In this document: piece after piece, positions 43,417 through 53,105 of the stretch | How positions within the stretch are numbered: position 1 is the first letter of the stretch | Layout of the letters: each line of letters begins with the position of its first letter | Assembly: GCF_016427565.1 (NCBI RefSeq) | Contig: NZ_JAELXT010000013.1 | Location: 1-64,000, forward strand | Reading direction: 5' to 3' | Source: Microvirga splendida | GTDB taxonomy: Bacteria > Pseudomonadota > Alphaproteobacteria > Rhizobiales > Beijerinckiaceae | Length of the DNA: 64,000 nt | The notes under the pieces: generated by a model | Databases searched by the model: none | Told to the model about the DNA's origin: nothing | What the model saw: only the letters and a program-made list of their open reading frames with translations | Program-made: the position numbers and the translations under genes

Positions 43417-44928
43417 ATGATGCTTCAGAGCCGCCCCTCTGCCGCCCTGCGCGCCGGATTTCTCGGATTGTCCCTTCTGCTGTCGGGCACTGCCCTGGCG
43501 CAGGAAGCCGTGACGATCCGCTTCGTCCAGACCAACGACATCGACCGCATGAGCCCCGAGAAGGGCCGCGGCGGATTTGCCAAGCTTGCAACCGTCATCA
43601 AGGAGGAGAAGGCGAAGGGCAATGCCTTCTTCATCCATGCAGGCGACACGATCTCGCCCTCGCTTCTTTCGGGCTTCGACAAGGGCGCGCATGTCATCGA
43701 CATCCTGAACCGAATGAATGTCGACGCGATGGCCCCGGGCAACCACGAGTTCGATCTGGGTCCCGATGCCTTCCGGGCCCGCATGGCCGAGGCCAAGTTC
43801 GACGTGCTGGCCACCAACATCGTCGACGGCAACGGCCTTCCCGCCAACACCAAGTCCGACAAGATGGTCGAGGTGCAGGGCGTGAAGGTCGGCTTCTTCG
43901 GCCTGACCACCGAGGATACGCCGATCGCGTCGAGCCCCGGCACCATCAAGTTCTCCTCCACCATCGACACCGCCCGCGCCAAGGCCAAGGAGCTGCGCGA
44001 GAAGGGCGCCGACATCGTCGTCGCCATCGCACACACGCCGCTGGAAGTGGACATGATCATCGCCCGCTCCGCCGGCGTGGACGTGATCATCGGCGGCCAT
44101 GACGAGCACCTGCTCGCCTTCTACGACGGCAAGGTCGTCCTGTCGGAATCCGAGTCCCAGGCCAACTTCGTCAATGTCGTCGAGCTATCGGTGAACAAGG
44201 CGACGAAGGACGGCAAGACCACCGTTACCTGGTCGCCGAACTTCCGCATCATCGATACGGCCAGCGTGAAGCCGGACCCCGAGATCGAGGCCGTGGTGAA
44301 GGGCTACGAGGACAAGCTGTCCAAGGAACTCGACGTGGAGATCGGCGTGACCGAGACCCCCCTCGACAGCCGCCGCGCCACCGTGCGTGGAGGCGAGGCC
44401 GCCATGGGCAACCTGATCACCGATGCCATGAAGGCCGCGGTCGGCGCCGACGTCGCCATCACCAACGGCGGCGGCATCCGGGCCGACAAACAGTACAGCG
44501 CGGGCCAGAAGCTGACCCGGCGCGACATTCTGTCGGAAATGCCCTTCGGCAACACCACCGTGCTGCTCGAGGTCACCGGTGCGCAGATCAAGGATGCGCT
44601 CGAGAACGGCGTCAGCCAGGTGCGCGAGCTCGGCGGGCGCTTCCCGCAGGTCTCCGGTATTACGGCCGAGGTCGACGTGAAGGAACCGGTGGGAAGTCGC
44701 GTGAAGTCGGTCAAGATCAACGGCCAGCCGCTCGATCCGGGCAAGACCTACAAGCTTGCCACTAACGACTTCATGGCCCGGGGCGGCGATGGCTACAAGG
44801 CCTTCACCGGCGCCAAGTCGCTCATCGATGCGTCCGCCAGCCAGCTCATGGCGAGCCAGGTGATCGACTACGTCAACAAGGCCGGCAAGGTCTCGCCGAA
44901 GGTCGAGGGCCGCGTCGTCCTGCGCTGA
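43417..44928 (+). CDS. Periplasmic metallophosphatase / 5'-nucleotidase family (UshA-like)
   Basis: A 503-residue secreted protein with signal peptide (AALRAGFLGLSLLLSGTALA). An N-terminal calcineurin-like phosphoesterase domain has TNDID (Asp41, Asp43), GDTISPSLL, GNHEFD and GGHDEH, and a C-terminal 5'-nucleotidase domain has GGIRADKQY and NDFMARGGDGY. The usual first metal motif DxH is DxD here. It probably hydrolyses nucleotides in the periplasm. ATG at 43417 with CGAGGA before it is preferred over the upstream frame. A strong terminator follows. Confidence 0.88.
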   Translation: MMLQSRPSAALRAGFLGLSLLLSGTALAQEAVTIRFVQTNDIDRMSPEKGRGGFAKLATVIKEEKAKGNAFFIHAGDTISPSLLSGFDKGAHVIDILNRMNVDAMAPGNHEFDLGPDAFRARMAEAKFDVLATNIVDGNGLPANTKSDKMVEVQGVKVGFFGLTTEDTPIASSPGTIKFSSTIDTARAKAKELREKGADIVVAIAHTPLEVDMIIARSAGVDVIIGGHDEHLLAFYDGKVVLSESESQANFVNVVELSVNKATKDGKTTVTWSPNFRIIDTASVKPDPEIEAVVKGYEDKLSKELDVEIGVTETPLDSRRATVRGGEAAMGNLITDAMKAAVGADVAITNGGGIRADKQYSAGQKLTRRDILSEMPFGNTTVLLEVTGAQIKDALENGVSQVRELGGRFPQVSGITAEVDVKEPVGSRVKSVKINGQPLDPGKTYKLATNDFMARGGDGYKAFTGAKSLIDASASQLMASQVIDYVNKAGKVSPKVEGRVVLR

Positions 44929-44951
44929 TCCAAAACCAAGGCCTGTTCTGG

Positions 44952-44982
44952 CGCTGGGATCCGAAAGGGTCCCGGCGTTTTT
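44952..44982 (+). terminator. Intrinsic terminator after the 5'-nucleotidase-family gene
   Basis: CGCTGGGATCC pairs with GGGTCCCGGCG (11 pairs, two G-T wobbles) around a GAAA tetraloop, followed by five T residues, 24 bases past the stop. Confidence 0.9.
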
Positions 44983-45101
44983 CATGGGGCACCGGCCGGC
45001 GCGACGTCCGGGCGCATCCCTCCTGGAGCCGAGGCACGGTAGGTCGCACTCCCCTGGTCAACGGGAGCGCGGAACGTAAATTCCCTCTCCATCAACGGCA
45101 T

Positions 45102-47366
45102 TTGCTGTGCCATCCTGCGCGTGCAACGTCGAATCTCAGACATCAAAGCGGCCTCTCCTTGCAGTTTCAGACGTCCTCCGAATCAATCAGCCTGTCGCAG
45201 AAGCGCCGCCGACGCTCCCTTGCGCGCGGACGGCTGACGCTCGTCATGGGCCTGTTCGGCGTCGCCTTCATCCTGCTGACTTTCGGCTATATCGCCTGGG
45301 AGCAGCGCAACCGCCTCATCCAGCGCAACGAGGACGACCTTCGGAACGCCGCCTTCTTCCTGGCCGATCACACCGCGCGGCTCCTGGAGGTCACGGACCT
45401 GACCCTGAGACAGACCATGGCTCTGATGCAGGGGCAGAGCTGGGATCAGGTGGAAGCCTCCCAGGCTCTCTGGCAGCAGATCAAGGCGGTCAAGGACGCG
45501 CTGCCTTACATCGACGATGTCTGGCTCAATGACCCAAGCGGGCGCCTGCGTCTGACATCCGCCCAGTTTCCTGCCCCGGACACGAACGCATCCGGCCGCG
45601 ATGCCTTCACCGCGCAGGTGACCGGGGACCAGGGGCTGTTCGTGGGCGAGCCGATCCTCGGGCGCGTCACGAAGACTCCGACCTTCATGATCAGCCGCCG
45701 CCTGCAGGACGGCGACGGCACCTTCGGCGGCATTGCCTCGGTCACCGTGAACCTATCCTACTTCTACGACTACTGGTCCAAGGTGCGGTTGCCCCGCGGC
45801 AGCCGCGTGGTGCTTATGCGCGGCTCGGACGCGGAGGTCATTGCCCAGTATCCGCCGCCGCCGGACGGGCTGTCGTTTGCGCCCATCGACAAGTCCGCTT
45901 TCGACGCGGCTTTGCGGACTGCCTCCCAGGCCGGTCTCTATTCCTTCATCAGCATGGACCGCGAGCGTGTGGGGGCCTATCGGCAGGTCGGCACAATGCC
46001 GCTCTACATCAATGTCAGCATGCCGCAGGATGCCTATTGGACGCCCTGGTTCGTCCAGACCCGGCTCTACGGCGCCTTTGCCCTGGTGGCCCTTCTGGCC
46101 CTTCTGGCCCTCACGGCCCTGGCCTCGCAGCAGTTCCACGAGCAGGCGGCGAACGCGGCTCTTCTCGAGAGGCAGGTTGCCTTACGCACCCATGAGCTTC
46201 GAACCGAGACCGCGGCCCTGGAGGTTCTGAACCGGACAGGCCGCGTCCTTGCGGCGGAACTCGATCTGGACCGCATCATCGAAAGCGTCGTCGATGCCGG
46301 CGTGGAACTGACCGAGGCACAGGCCGGCGCTTTCTTCTGCGGGGCCGCTCAGGATGGGAAGGCACATTACGGAAAGTTTGCTTCCGAGGGATTCAACGAA
46401 GCCTTCGCGGCTCTCGACGTGCGGGCTCTCTGTGCGCCGGCATTCACGGAAGGCAAGGCGGTCCGCCTGGACAACATCGCCGTCGAGCAGGGCCACGACG
46501 GCACGCCCTTCACGGTGGATGCCACGCCCGGCCTCCCGGTGATCCGCAGCCTCATGGCGGTTCCCGTCCTGCTCCGCAGCGGCGGGACGCATGGCGTTCT
46601 CGTCTTCGGCCACGAACGGTCGGCGCTCTTCAATCAGCGGTCCGAGCGCCTGCTGGCAGGCCTGACGTCACAGGCCGCCATCGCTCTCGAGAACAGCCGT
46701 CTGTATCGCGATGCCCAAAGCGAGATCGAGGAGCGCAAGCAGGCGCAGACCCAGCAATCCCTGCTGATCCGCGAGCTCCATCACCGGGTCAAGAACACGC
46801 TCGCCACCGTCCAGGCCGTGGTGGGCGCCACCGCCCGCTCGGCCCTGAACATCGACGATTTCTACCAGGCCTTCGTCGGGCGCATCATCTCGCTCGCCAA
46901 CACCCACTCCCTCCTGACCGAGGCCGTCTGGCAGACCGCGTCCCTGCGCGAGATCATGGAGAAGGAGCTGCGCCCCTACAACGACGTGAGAGGCCAGCGG
47001 ATCGCCCTGTCCGGGCCTGCGGTCGAGCTGCCTTCCGAGGCCGCCGTGCCGATCGGCATGGCGATCCACGAACTGACCACCAACGCCGCCAAGTACGGCG
47101 CCCTGTCGGCGTCCCGCGGCAAGGTGTCCGTCTCATGGGAGACGGAAGCGGTCGAGGAGGGCACGCGGCTCAAGCTCGTCTGGGAGGAAAGCGGAGGGCC
47201 CGAGGTTTCGACACCGACCCGGCAGGGCTTCGGTTCGCGCCTGCTGCACCGGGTGCTGGCCACACAGCTCAATGCCAAGGTGGACATGGATTTTCGACCG
47301 GAAGGCCTCAGGGTGGCTCTCGATACCGTTCTCAAGCAAGAACCGAACAAGGGCCCGGCCCTCTGA
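45102..47366 (+). CDS. Membrane sensor histidine kinase (Cache-type sensor, GAF, HWE/HisKA_2)
   Basis: A 754-residue sensor kinase. One helix (LTLVMGLFGVAFILLTFGYIA, residues about 45-65) precedes a periplasmic double-Cache-like region, and a second helix lies near residue 330 (LVALLALLALTALAS). Then come a GAF domain (about 385-540) and an HWE/HisKA_2 transmitter with REL-HHRVKN (His560 or His561 phosphorylated) and MAIHELTTNAAKYGAL as the ATP N-box. No response regulator is adjacent. The start is uncertain: no ATG precedes the first helix, and TTG at 45102 or 45159 is possible. The ligand is unknown. Confidence 0.85.
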   Translation: MLCHPARATSNLRHQSGLSLQFQTSSESISLSQKRRRRSLARGRLTLVMGLFGVAFILLTFGYIAWEQRNRLIQRNEDDLRNAAFFLADHTARLLEVTDLTLRQTMALMQGQSWDQVEASQALWQQIKAVKDALPYIDDVWLNDPSGRLRLTSAQFPAPDTNASGRDAFTAQVTGDQGLFVGEPILGRVTKTPTFMISRRLQDGDGTFGGIASVTVNLSYFYDYWSKVRLPRGSRVVLMRGSDAEVIAQYPPPPDGLSFAPIDKSAFDAALRTASQAGLYSFISMDRERVGAYRQVGTMPLYINVSMPQDAYWTPWFVQTRLYGAFALVALLALLALTALASQQFHEQAANAALLERQVALRTHELRTETAALEVLNRTGRVLAAELDLDRIIESVVDAGVELTEAQAGAFFCGAAQDGKAHYGKFASEGFNEAFAALDVRALCAPAFTEGKAVRLDNIAVEQGHDGTPFTVDATPGLPVIRSLMAVPVLLRSGGTHGVLVFGHERSALFNQRSERLLAGLTSQAAIALENSRLYRDAQSEIEERKQAQTQQSLLIRELHHRVKNTLATVQAVVGATARSALNIDDFYQAFVGRIISLANTHSLLTEAVWQTASLREIMEKELRPYNDVRGQRIALSGPAVELPSEAAVPIGMAIHELTTNAAKYGALSASRGKVSVSWETEAVEEGTRLKLVWEESGGPEVSTPTRQGFGSRLLHRVLATQLNAKVDMDFRPEGLRVALDTVLKQEPNKGPAL

Positions 47367-47511
47367 GGCGCGTTCGTTTTCTGCAAACGCGGCTTGCGGC
47401 CGAGCGCGCCAATGTGATGGCGGTTTTGGTTGGCGGACGGGCCTGAACCCCTTATCTAAGCGGCAGCAAGGGGCGGAATTCAAGGAATTCAGCGGCCAAG
47501 GGGCTTTTCTT

Positions 47512-48573
47512 ATGAACGAGAACGTCAATCTGACCGATCTGCGCCAGGGCGTCCGCCCGGTGGACCACCCGCCCGTGAGGGCTGGGCGGATCGGCGTGCT
47601 TCTGATGAACTTAGGGACCCCCGAGGGCACCAGCTACTGGCCCATGCGCCGTTACCTCAAGGAGTTCCTCTCCGACCGTCGCGTCATCGAGACCCCGCGC
47701 CTCCTGTGGTGGCCGATCCTCAACCTGATCATCCTGACCAAGCGCCCCGGTCCCAAGGGCCGTGACTATGCGTCGATCTGGAACAACGACCGCGACGAGG
47801 GTCCGCTCAAGACCATCACCCGCAATCAGGCCGAGAAGGTTGCCGAGCACCTGAAGAGCATCGCGGGCGACAGGATCACGGTCGACTGGGCCATGCGCTA
47901 TGGCAAGCCCGAGGTGCGCGAGCGCATCCAGGCGCTTCTCGACCAGGGCTGCGACCGCATTCTCCTCGTGCCGCTCTATCCGCAATATGCCGCCGCTACC
48001 TCGGCCACCGCCTGCGATCAGGCCTTCCGGGCGCTGATGGACATGCGCTGGCAGCCGAGCGTGCGCGTCTCGCCGCCCTACCACGACGATCCGGTCTATA
48101 TCGATTCCGTGGTCGCCTCGATGAAGAAGGAACTGGCCAAGCTCCCCTTCGAGCCGGAGGTCGTCCTCACCTCCTTCCATGGCGTGCCGAAGGAATACCT
48201 GCTGAAAGGCGATCCCTATCACTGCCAGTGCGTGAAGACCTGGCGCCTGATGCGCGAGGCCTTCGGCTGGTCGCCGGACAGGTTCCGCATGAGCTTCCAG
48301 TCCCGGTTCGGCACGGCGGAATGGCTCCAGCCCTACACCGACAAGACCGTCGAGGCGCTGGCCAAAAGCGGCGTGAAGCGCATGGCCATCGTGGCGCCCG
48401 GCTTCTCGGCGGATTGCCTGGAGACCCTTGAGGAGCTCGACGGCGAGAACCGCGAGATCTTCATGCACAACGGCGGCGAGGAATTCGCCTATCTGCCCTG
48501 CCTCAACGACAGCGACGACGGCATGCGGGTCATCAACCACATCGTGGAGCGCGAGCTGCAGGGCTGGATCTGA
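47512..48573 (+). CDS. hemH: Ferrochelatase
   Basis: A 353-residue enzyme that inserts ferrous iron into protoporphyrin IX to make haem. Family motifs are present: LLMNLGTPEGTSYWPMRRYL near the N-terminus, the metal/porphyrin His in TSFHGVPKEY near residue 225, SFQSRFG, and the catalytic Glu in GFSADCLETLEEL near residue 305. The ATG at 47512 is preceded by AAGGGG at 8-base spacing. It is followed 22 bases later by an inositol-monophosphatase-family gene. Confidence 0.94.
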   Translation: MNENVNLTDLRQGVRPVDHPPVRAGRIGVLLMNLGTPEGTSYWPMRRYLKEFLSDRRVIETPRLLWWPILNLIILTKRPGPKGRDYASIWNNDRDEGPLKTITRNQAEKVAEHLKSIAGDRITVDWAMRYGKPEVRERIQALLDQGCDRILLVPLYPQYAAATSATACDQAFRALMDMRWQPSVRVSPPYHDDPVYIDSVVASMKKELAKLPFEPEVVLTSFHGVPKEYLLKGDPYHCQCVKTWRLMREAFGWSPDRFRMSFQSRFGTAEWLQPYTDKTVEALAKSGVKRMAIVAPGFSADCLETLEELDGENREIFMHNGGEEFAYLPCLNDSDDGMRVINHIVERELQGWI

Positions 48574-48595
48574 ATTTACTGCATGAGGCCGAGCC

Positions 48596-49393
48596 TTGGC
48601 TGTGTCGTACGACGATGAACTGGTCGAACGGGGCTTGGCTTTCGCCCTGGCCGTCTGTGCCGAGGCCGGCGACATTCTTCGCGAGATCCGCAGCAAGGGC
48701 AACGTTGCCGTTGACGGCAAAGATGGCTTTGAGGTCGTCACCAATGCGGATCTCGCCGTCGACCGTCATTTCAAGCAGCGCATCGCGCAGACTTTCAGGG
48801 ATCATGCCGTCCTGTCCGAAGAGGGGGCGGGCAGTGGGACCTCCTCGAAGGGGCTGTGCTGGATCATCGATCCGCTTGATGGCACGGCGAACTTCGTTCA
48901 CGGGCACGACCATGTTGCCGTCTCGGCAGCGCTGAAGGTCGATGGCACGTCTGTGCTCGGCGTCGTTCACGCGCCGTTCCAGGGGCAAACCTTCTGGGCC
49001 GTTGCCGGACGAGGTGCGTATCGCAACGGCCAACAAATCAAGGCTTCGCCTTCAACCGATGTTCGGCGGGCCCTGATCGGAACAGGATTTCCGCACCGCC
49101 GTAACCGCCTCGACGAGGTCGTGGATCGCCTGAAGCCGCTCCTGCGCGAGTTCGGAGACATTCGCCGTCTCGCGGCTCCCGCACTCGACATCTGCTGGGT
49201 CGCCGACGGCCGCCTGACGGGCTTCGTCGACCGGATCCACGAATGGGACGTCGCGGCCGCCGGCTTGATTGCAGTGGAAGCCGGTGCGCGCCTGAAGGTG
49301 CTCAATCCGGCTGATTGCGAGGGAGAGGATGGGACCGATTATGTGATTGCAGCTCCCGGGATCTTCGAGCGGCTATGCGCCGTGCTTCGTTGA
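48596..49393 (+). CDS. Inositol monophosphatase family protein, probable histidinol-phosphatase
   Basis: A 265-residue Mg-dependent phosphatase. Metal ligands appear in SEEGAG, in IDPLDGTANFVHG near residue 98 and in EWDVAAAGLIAVEAGA near residue 222. Sequence style (GKDGFEVVTNADLAVDRHF, RRLAAPALDICWVADGRL) fits the HisN-type histidinol-phosphatases of actinobacteria and alphaproteobacteria, but an inositol phosphatase cannot be excluded. No ATG is available; TTG at 48596 or GTG at 48602 starts it. It follows ferrochelatase closely. Confidence 0.8.
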   Translation: MAVSYDDELVERGLAFALAVCAEAGDILREIRSKGNVAVDGKDGFEVVTNADLAVDRHFKQRIAQTFRDHAVLSEEGAGSGTSSKGLCWIIDPLDGTANFVHGHDHVAVSAALKVDGTSVLGVVHAPFQGQTFWAVAGRGAYRNGQQIKASPSTDVRRALIGTGFPHRRNRLDEVVDRLKPLLREFGDIRRLAAPALDICWVADGRLTGFVDRIHEWDVAAAGLIAVEAGARLKVLNPADCEGEDGTDYVIAAPGIFERLCAVLR

Positions 49394-49526
49394 CTTCTTG
49401 GGCAAATGACGTTGTAGGACCAGCCATTCGCCGGCCCTTTGTCTGCAACGGCCTCTCTGCTCTCTAGGACTCCAGGCCTGATTGGGATAGCGTGAGCCCT
49501 CTGCAACGACGTTGCCTGGGGGACTC

Positions 49527-50513
49527 ATGCTGGTGAGTGGTTTCGACATCTTCGTCATCGTTCTGGTGCTGCTCGTCGTGGTGACGATCGCCATGGGCAT
49601 CCGGACGGTCCCGCAGGGCTATGCCTATACGGTCGAGCGCTTCGGGCGCTATTCGCGCACGCTCACCCCCGGCCTCGGTCTGATCGTTCCCTACATCGAT
49701 CAGATCGGCAAGAAGGTGAACGTCATGGAGCAGGTGCTCGACATCCCGAGCCAGGAGGCGTTCACGCGGGACAATGCGGGCGTCACCATCGATGCCGCCG
49801 CCTTCTATCAGATCCTCGATCCCGCCCGCGCCTCCTACGAGGTTTCGGACATGAACCAGGCCCTGCTGGTTCTGACCATGACCAACATCCGCACCGTCGT
49901 CGGCTCCATGGATCTCGACCAGTTGCTCTCCCACCGCGACGAGATCAACGAGCGCCTGCTGCGGGTCATGGATGCGGCCGCCTCGCCGTGGGGCGCCAAG
50001 GTCACCCGCGTCGAGATCAAGGACATTCTCCCGCCGCAGGATCTCGCCGGCGCCATGGCGCGGCAGATGAAGGCCGAGCGCGAGAAGCGCGCCGCCGTTC
50101 TCGAGGCCGAGGGCCTGCGCCAGGCGGAGATCCTGCGCGCCGAGGGTCAGAAGCAGTCGCAGATCCTGGCGGCGGAAGGCCGGAGGGAGGCGGCGTTCCG
50201 CGATGCGGAAGCCCGCGAGCGTCAGGCGGAGGCCGAGGCCAAGGCCACCGCCATGGTGAGCGATGCCATCACCAGGGGCGATCTCGCGGCGGCCAACTTC
50301 ATCGTGGCCGAAAAATATATCGATGCGATCCGCGCGCTCGCATCGGCCCCCAACCAGAAGGTCGTCATCGTGCCCATCGAGGCGGCGGGGCTAGCCGGAA
50401 CGCTCGGCGGCATCGCCGAACTCACCAAATCGGTGTTCGGCGAGGGCGGGGCGGGGCTCAACAGGCCCGCGCGAAGCGTCCCCACGGTGTCTGGAGGGGC
50501 CGAGCGCTCATGA
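49527..50513 (+). CDS. SPFH/stomatin-like membrane protein (QmcA type)
   Basis: A 328-residue protein with one N-terminal helix (FDIFVIVLVLLVVVTIAMGI) and an SPFH/PHB domain (about residues 25-200). A long Ala/Glu/Arg-rich coiled coil follows (MKAEREKRAAVLEAEGLRQAE). SPFH proteins assemble large rings in the membrane and often control proteases. ATG at 49527 follows GGGGGA. It is coupled by an ATGA overlap to an NfeD gene, a standard pairing. Confidence 0.92.
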   Translation: MLVSGFDIFVIVLVLLVVVTIAMGIRTVPQGYAYTVERFGRYSRTLTPGLGLIVPYIDQIGKKVNVMEQVLDIPSQEAFTRDNAGVTIDAAAFYQILDPARASYEVSDMNQALLVLTMTNIRTVVGSMDLDQLLSHRDEINERLLRVMDAAASPWGAKVTRVEIKDILPPQDLAGAMARQMKAEREKRAAVLEAEGLRQAEILRAEGQKQSQILAAEGRREAAFRDAEARERQAEAEAKATAMVSDAITRGDLAAANFIVAEKYIDAIRALASAPNQKVVIVPIEAAGLAGTLGGIAELTKSVFGEGGAGLNRPARSVPTVSGGAERS

Positions 50514-50959
50514 TCCGGGACGTCTTCATCGGCCTCGGCGCCTGGTCTTGGATCATCCTCGGCGTGATCCTCATCGGCGTCGAGCTTGTGGCGCCCAGCT
50601 CGTTCTTCCTCTGGCTCGGCCTTGCCGCCATCGTCACCGGCCTGATCGATGCGGCGCTCGGCCTCTCCTGGCAGACGGCTGCGCTGCTCTTCGCGGCCCT
50701 GTGCATCGCGGCGGCGATCCTGGGACGGGCCGTTGCCCGCTTCAGGTCACAGACCGATCCTCAGGCCGAGATGCTCAACCGGCGCGGCCAGTCCCTCGTC
50801 GGACGGGTCTTCACGCTTGAGACCCCCATCAAGGACGGGGAGGGGCGCATCCGGGTCGATGACAGCTCCTGGCGGGTGACAGGCGCCGACCGCTTCGCCG
50901 GTGCCAGGGTGCGCGTGGTCCGAGTCGAGGGCTCGACGCTTGTGGTGGATGACCCCTGA
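50510..50959 (+). CDS. NfeD-like membrane protein
   Basis: A 149-residue protein with three or four N-terminal helices (WIILGVILIGVELVAP, FFLWLGLAAIVTGLIDAALGL, AALLFAALCIAAAILG) and a C-terminal OB-fold domain of about 60 residues (RRGQSLVGRVFTLETPI...RVDDSSWRV). NfeD proteins work with the SPFH partner encoded immediately upstream. Its stop abuts that of the convergent kdsD gene with no gap. Confidence 0.9.
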   Translation: MIRDVFIGLGAWSWIILGVILIGVELVAPSSFFLWLGLAAIVTGLIDAALGLSWQTAALLFAALCIAAAILGRAVARFRSQTDPQAEMLNRRGQSLVGRVFTLETPIKDGEGRIRVDDSSWRVTGADRFAGARVRVVRVEGSTLVVDDP

Positions 50960-51955
50960 TTAAGCTGCGCCCGCGCGCAGCAGGTCGAGGTAATGCACGA
51001 GGCCGACGGGCCGGCTGTTCTCGACCACGATCAGGGCGGTGATCCGGGAGGCTTCTTCCATTTCCAGGGCCGTGGCCACGAGAGCGTCCGGCGCGATGGT
51101 GCGCGGCGTCTTCGTCATGATGGCGGTCACCGGCAGCGTCGCCAGATCGGGCCGCAGGTTGCGGCGCAGGTCGCCGTCCGTGACGATGCCGGCGAGCGTG
51201 CCGTCGCCGTTCACCACGATCACGGCCCCAAAGCCCTTGCGGCCGATCTCGTCGATGGCCTCGCCCGTGCGGGCCTCGATCCCGACCACCGGCAGGCGCT
51301 CGTCCTTGTGCATGATGTCGCGCACGAGCTTGAGGCGTGCGCCGAGCTTTCCGCCCGGATGAAAGACCCGGAAATTGTCGGCCGTGAATCCGCGCCGCTC
51401 CAGGAGGGCGACGGCCAGGGCATCGCCGAGCGCCAGCTGGATCGTGGTAGATGTGGTGGGCGCCAGCCCGTTGGGGCAGGCCTCCTTGGCTTTGGGCAAG
51501 GTCAGGCAGATGTCGGCGGCGCCCCCCAGGGTCGATTCCGCGTTCGACGTTAGGGCGATCAGGGGCACCCGGAAGCGCCTCGAATAGCCGATGATGTCGG
51601 CAAGCTCCGCGGTCTCCCCCGACCAGGACAGGGCGATGATCACGTCGTCCGTCTGGATCATGCCGAGGTCGCCGTGGCTCGCCTCCGCCGGGTGGACGTA
51701 GTGGGCGGGGGTGCCAGTGGAGGCGAAGGTGGCGGTCATCTTGCGGCCCACATGGCCGGACTTGCCCATGCCGGTGACGATGACCCGGCCCTTGGCAGCA
51801 GCGATCGCTTCAACCGCTGCGATGAAGGGCTGCCCAAGGCCGTTGCCGATGGCCTCCATCAGGATCGTCAGCCCGTCCCGCTCGGTCTCAAGCGTGCGCA
51901 GGGCCGAGTGGATGGCCGGATCGGGCGAGTGGGGTGCGGGTTTTGCAAGTGCCAT
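50960..51955 (-). CDS. kdsD: Arabinose-5-phosphate isomerase (KdsD/KpsF)
   Basis: A 331-residue enzyme that interconverts ribulose-5-phosphate and arabinose-5-phosphate, the first step to Kdo for lipopolysaccharide. An SIS domain (GRVIVTGMGKSGHVGRKM, ASHGDLGMI, LSWSGETAEL; residues about 40-185) is followed by two CBS domains (LVRDIMHKDERLP from 210 and AIMTKTPRTIAPD from 275). Length and domain order match KdsD. It lies in front of galU on the same strand. Confidence 0.92.
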   Translation of the reverse strand: MALAKPAPHSPDPAIHSALRTLETERDGLTILMEAIGNGLGQPFIAAVEAIAAAKGRVIVTGMGKSGHVGRKMTATFASTGTPAHYVHPAEASHGDLGMIQTDDVIIALSWSGETAELADIIGYSRRFRVPLIALTSNAESTLGGAADICLTLPKAKEACPNGLAPTTSTTIQLALGDALAVALLERRGFTADNFRVFHPGGKLGARLKLVRDIMHKDERLPVVGIEARTGEAIDEIGRKGFGAVIVVNGDGTLAGIVTDGDLRRNLRPDLATLPVTAIMTKTPRTIAPDALVATALEMEEASRITALIVVENSRPVGLVHYLDLLRAGAA

Positions 51956-52027
51956 GGCCGCCCTTTAGCATAGGCGGGCGGCCGAGAGGAACCCTTGGAG
52001 GAACCCTTTGGCGGAAGCCTAAGCCGC

Positions 52028-52906
52028 TTACTTCTGACGCAGCAGGGCTTCGAGTTCCTTGCGGAACTCCCCTGAGAGCTCCTCACGCTCGAGGGCATAG
52101 GCCACGTTGGCCATGAGGAAGCCGATCTTCGAGCCCGTGTCGTAGGTCTTGCCCTGGTACTTCATGCCGAAGAAGGGCTGCTCCTTCATGAGGCGGATCA
52201 TGGAATCGGTCAGCTGGATCTCGTTGCCGGCGCCGCGCTCCTGGGTCGAGAGCAGGTCGAAGACCTGGGGCTGCAGGATGTAGCGGCCGGAGATGATGTA
52301 ATTCGACGGGGCCGTGCCCTTCGGGGGCTTTTCCACCATGCCGGTGATCTCGAAGGTCTGGCCGAATTCCTGGCCGACCGAGACGATGCCGTATTGGTGG
52401 GTCTGGTCCTCCGGCACTTCCTCCACGGCGATGATGTTGCCGCCGTGCTTCTCGTAAGCCCCGATCATCTGCTCCATGGAGCCGCGGCTGAGCATGTCTG
52501 GCAGGATCACCGCGAAGGGCTCGTCGCCCACCAGCTCCCGGGCGCACCACACCGCGTGACCCAGCCCTAAGGGCTCCTGCTGACGGGTGAAGCTCGTCTG
52601 ACCGGCCTGCGGCTGGTCCTTGGCCAGAATCTCCAGTTCCTTGGTCTTGCCGCGGCCCTCGAGGGTGCGGTTGAGCTCGTAGGCGATGTCGAAGTGGTCC
52701 TCGATCACCGCCTTGTTGCGGCCGGTGACGAAGATGAAGTGCTCGATCCCGGCGGCGCGGGCCTCGTCGACCACGTGCTGCACCACCGGGCGGTCGACGA
52801 CGCACAGCATCTCCTTGGGCACGGCTTTGGTGGCTGGCAGGAACCGGGTGCCGAGACCGGCGACGGGCAGGACTGCTTTGCGGATACGCTTCATTGAATG
52901 AGCCAT
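52028..52906 (-). CDS. galU: UTP-glucose-1-phosphate uridylyltransferase
   Basis: A 292-residue enzyme that makes UDP-glucose from UTP and glucose-1-phosphate. The nucleotide-binding motif PVAGLGTRFLPATKAVPKEM is near residue 14, and VEKPPKG and GNEIQLTDSM are typical of GalU. ATG at 52906 or 52894 is possible; neither has a strong ribosome site. With galE, divergent 200 bases away, it supplies UDP-sugars for envelope polysaccharides. Confidence 0.94.
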   Translation of the reverse strand: MAHSMKRIRKAVLPVAGLGTRFLPATKAVPKEMLCVVDRPVVQHVVDEARAAGIEHFIFVTGRNKAVIEDHFDIAYELNRTLEGRGKTKELEILAKDQPQAGQTSFTRQQEPLGLGHAVWCARELVGDEPFAVILPDMLSRGSMEQMIGAYEKHGGNIIAVEEVPEDQTHQYGIVSVGQEFGQTFEITGMVEKPPKGTAPSNYIISGRYILQPQVFDLLSTQERGAGNEIQLTDSMIRLMKEQPFFGMKYQGKTYDTGSKIGFLMANVAYALEREELSGEFRKELEALLRQK

Positions 52907-53105
52907 GAGTGAGCAGAAAGGTGGAGGGATAATCTAAGACAGGACCCGGAAAAGGAAACCGACAAAGGCCAAGCTTCGGTGACCCATACCGCGGTAAGTC
53001 CCGGCTTGTTTCACCGGGGCGCTTCTTCATTGAAGCTCCGGACCTGAATTGAACCTGAAGCGTTGTGGTTAAGCCTCTGAACGGGGTGGATTTCGGGAGA
53101 CGGAC

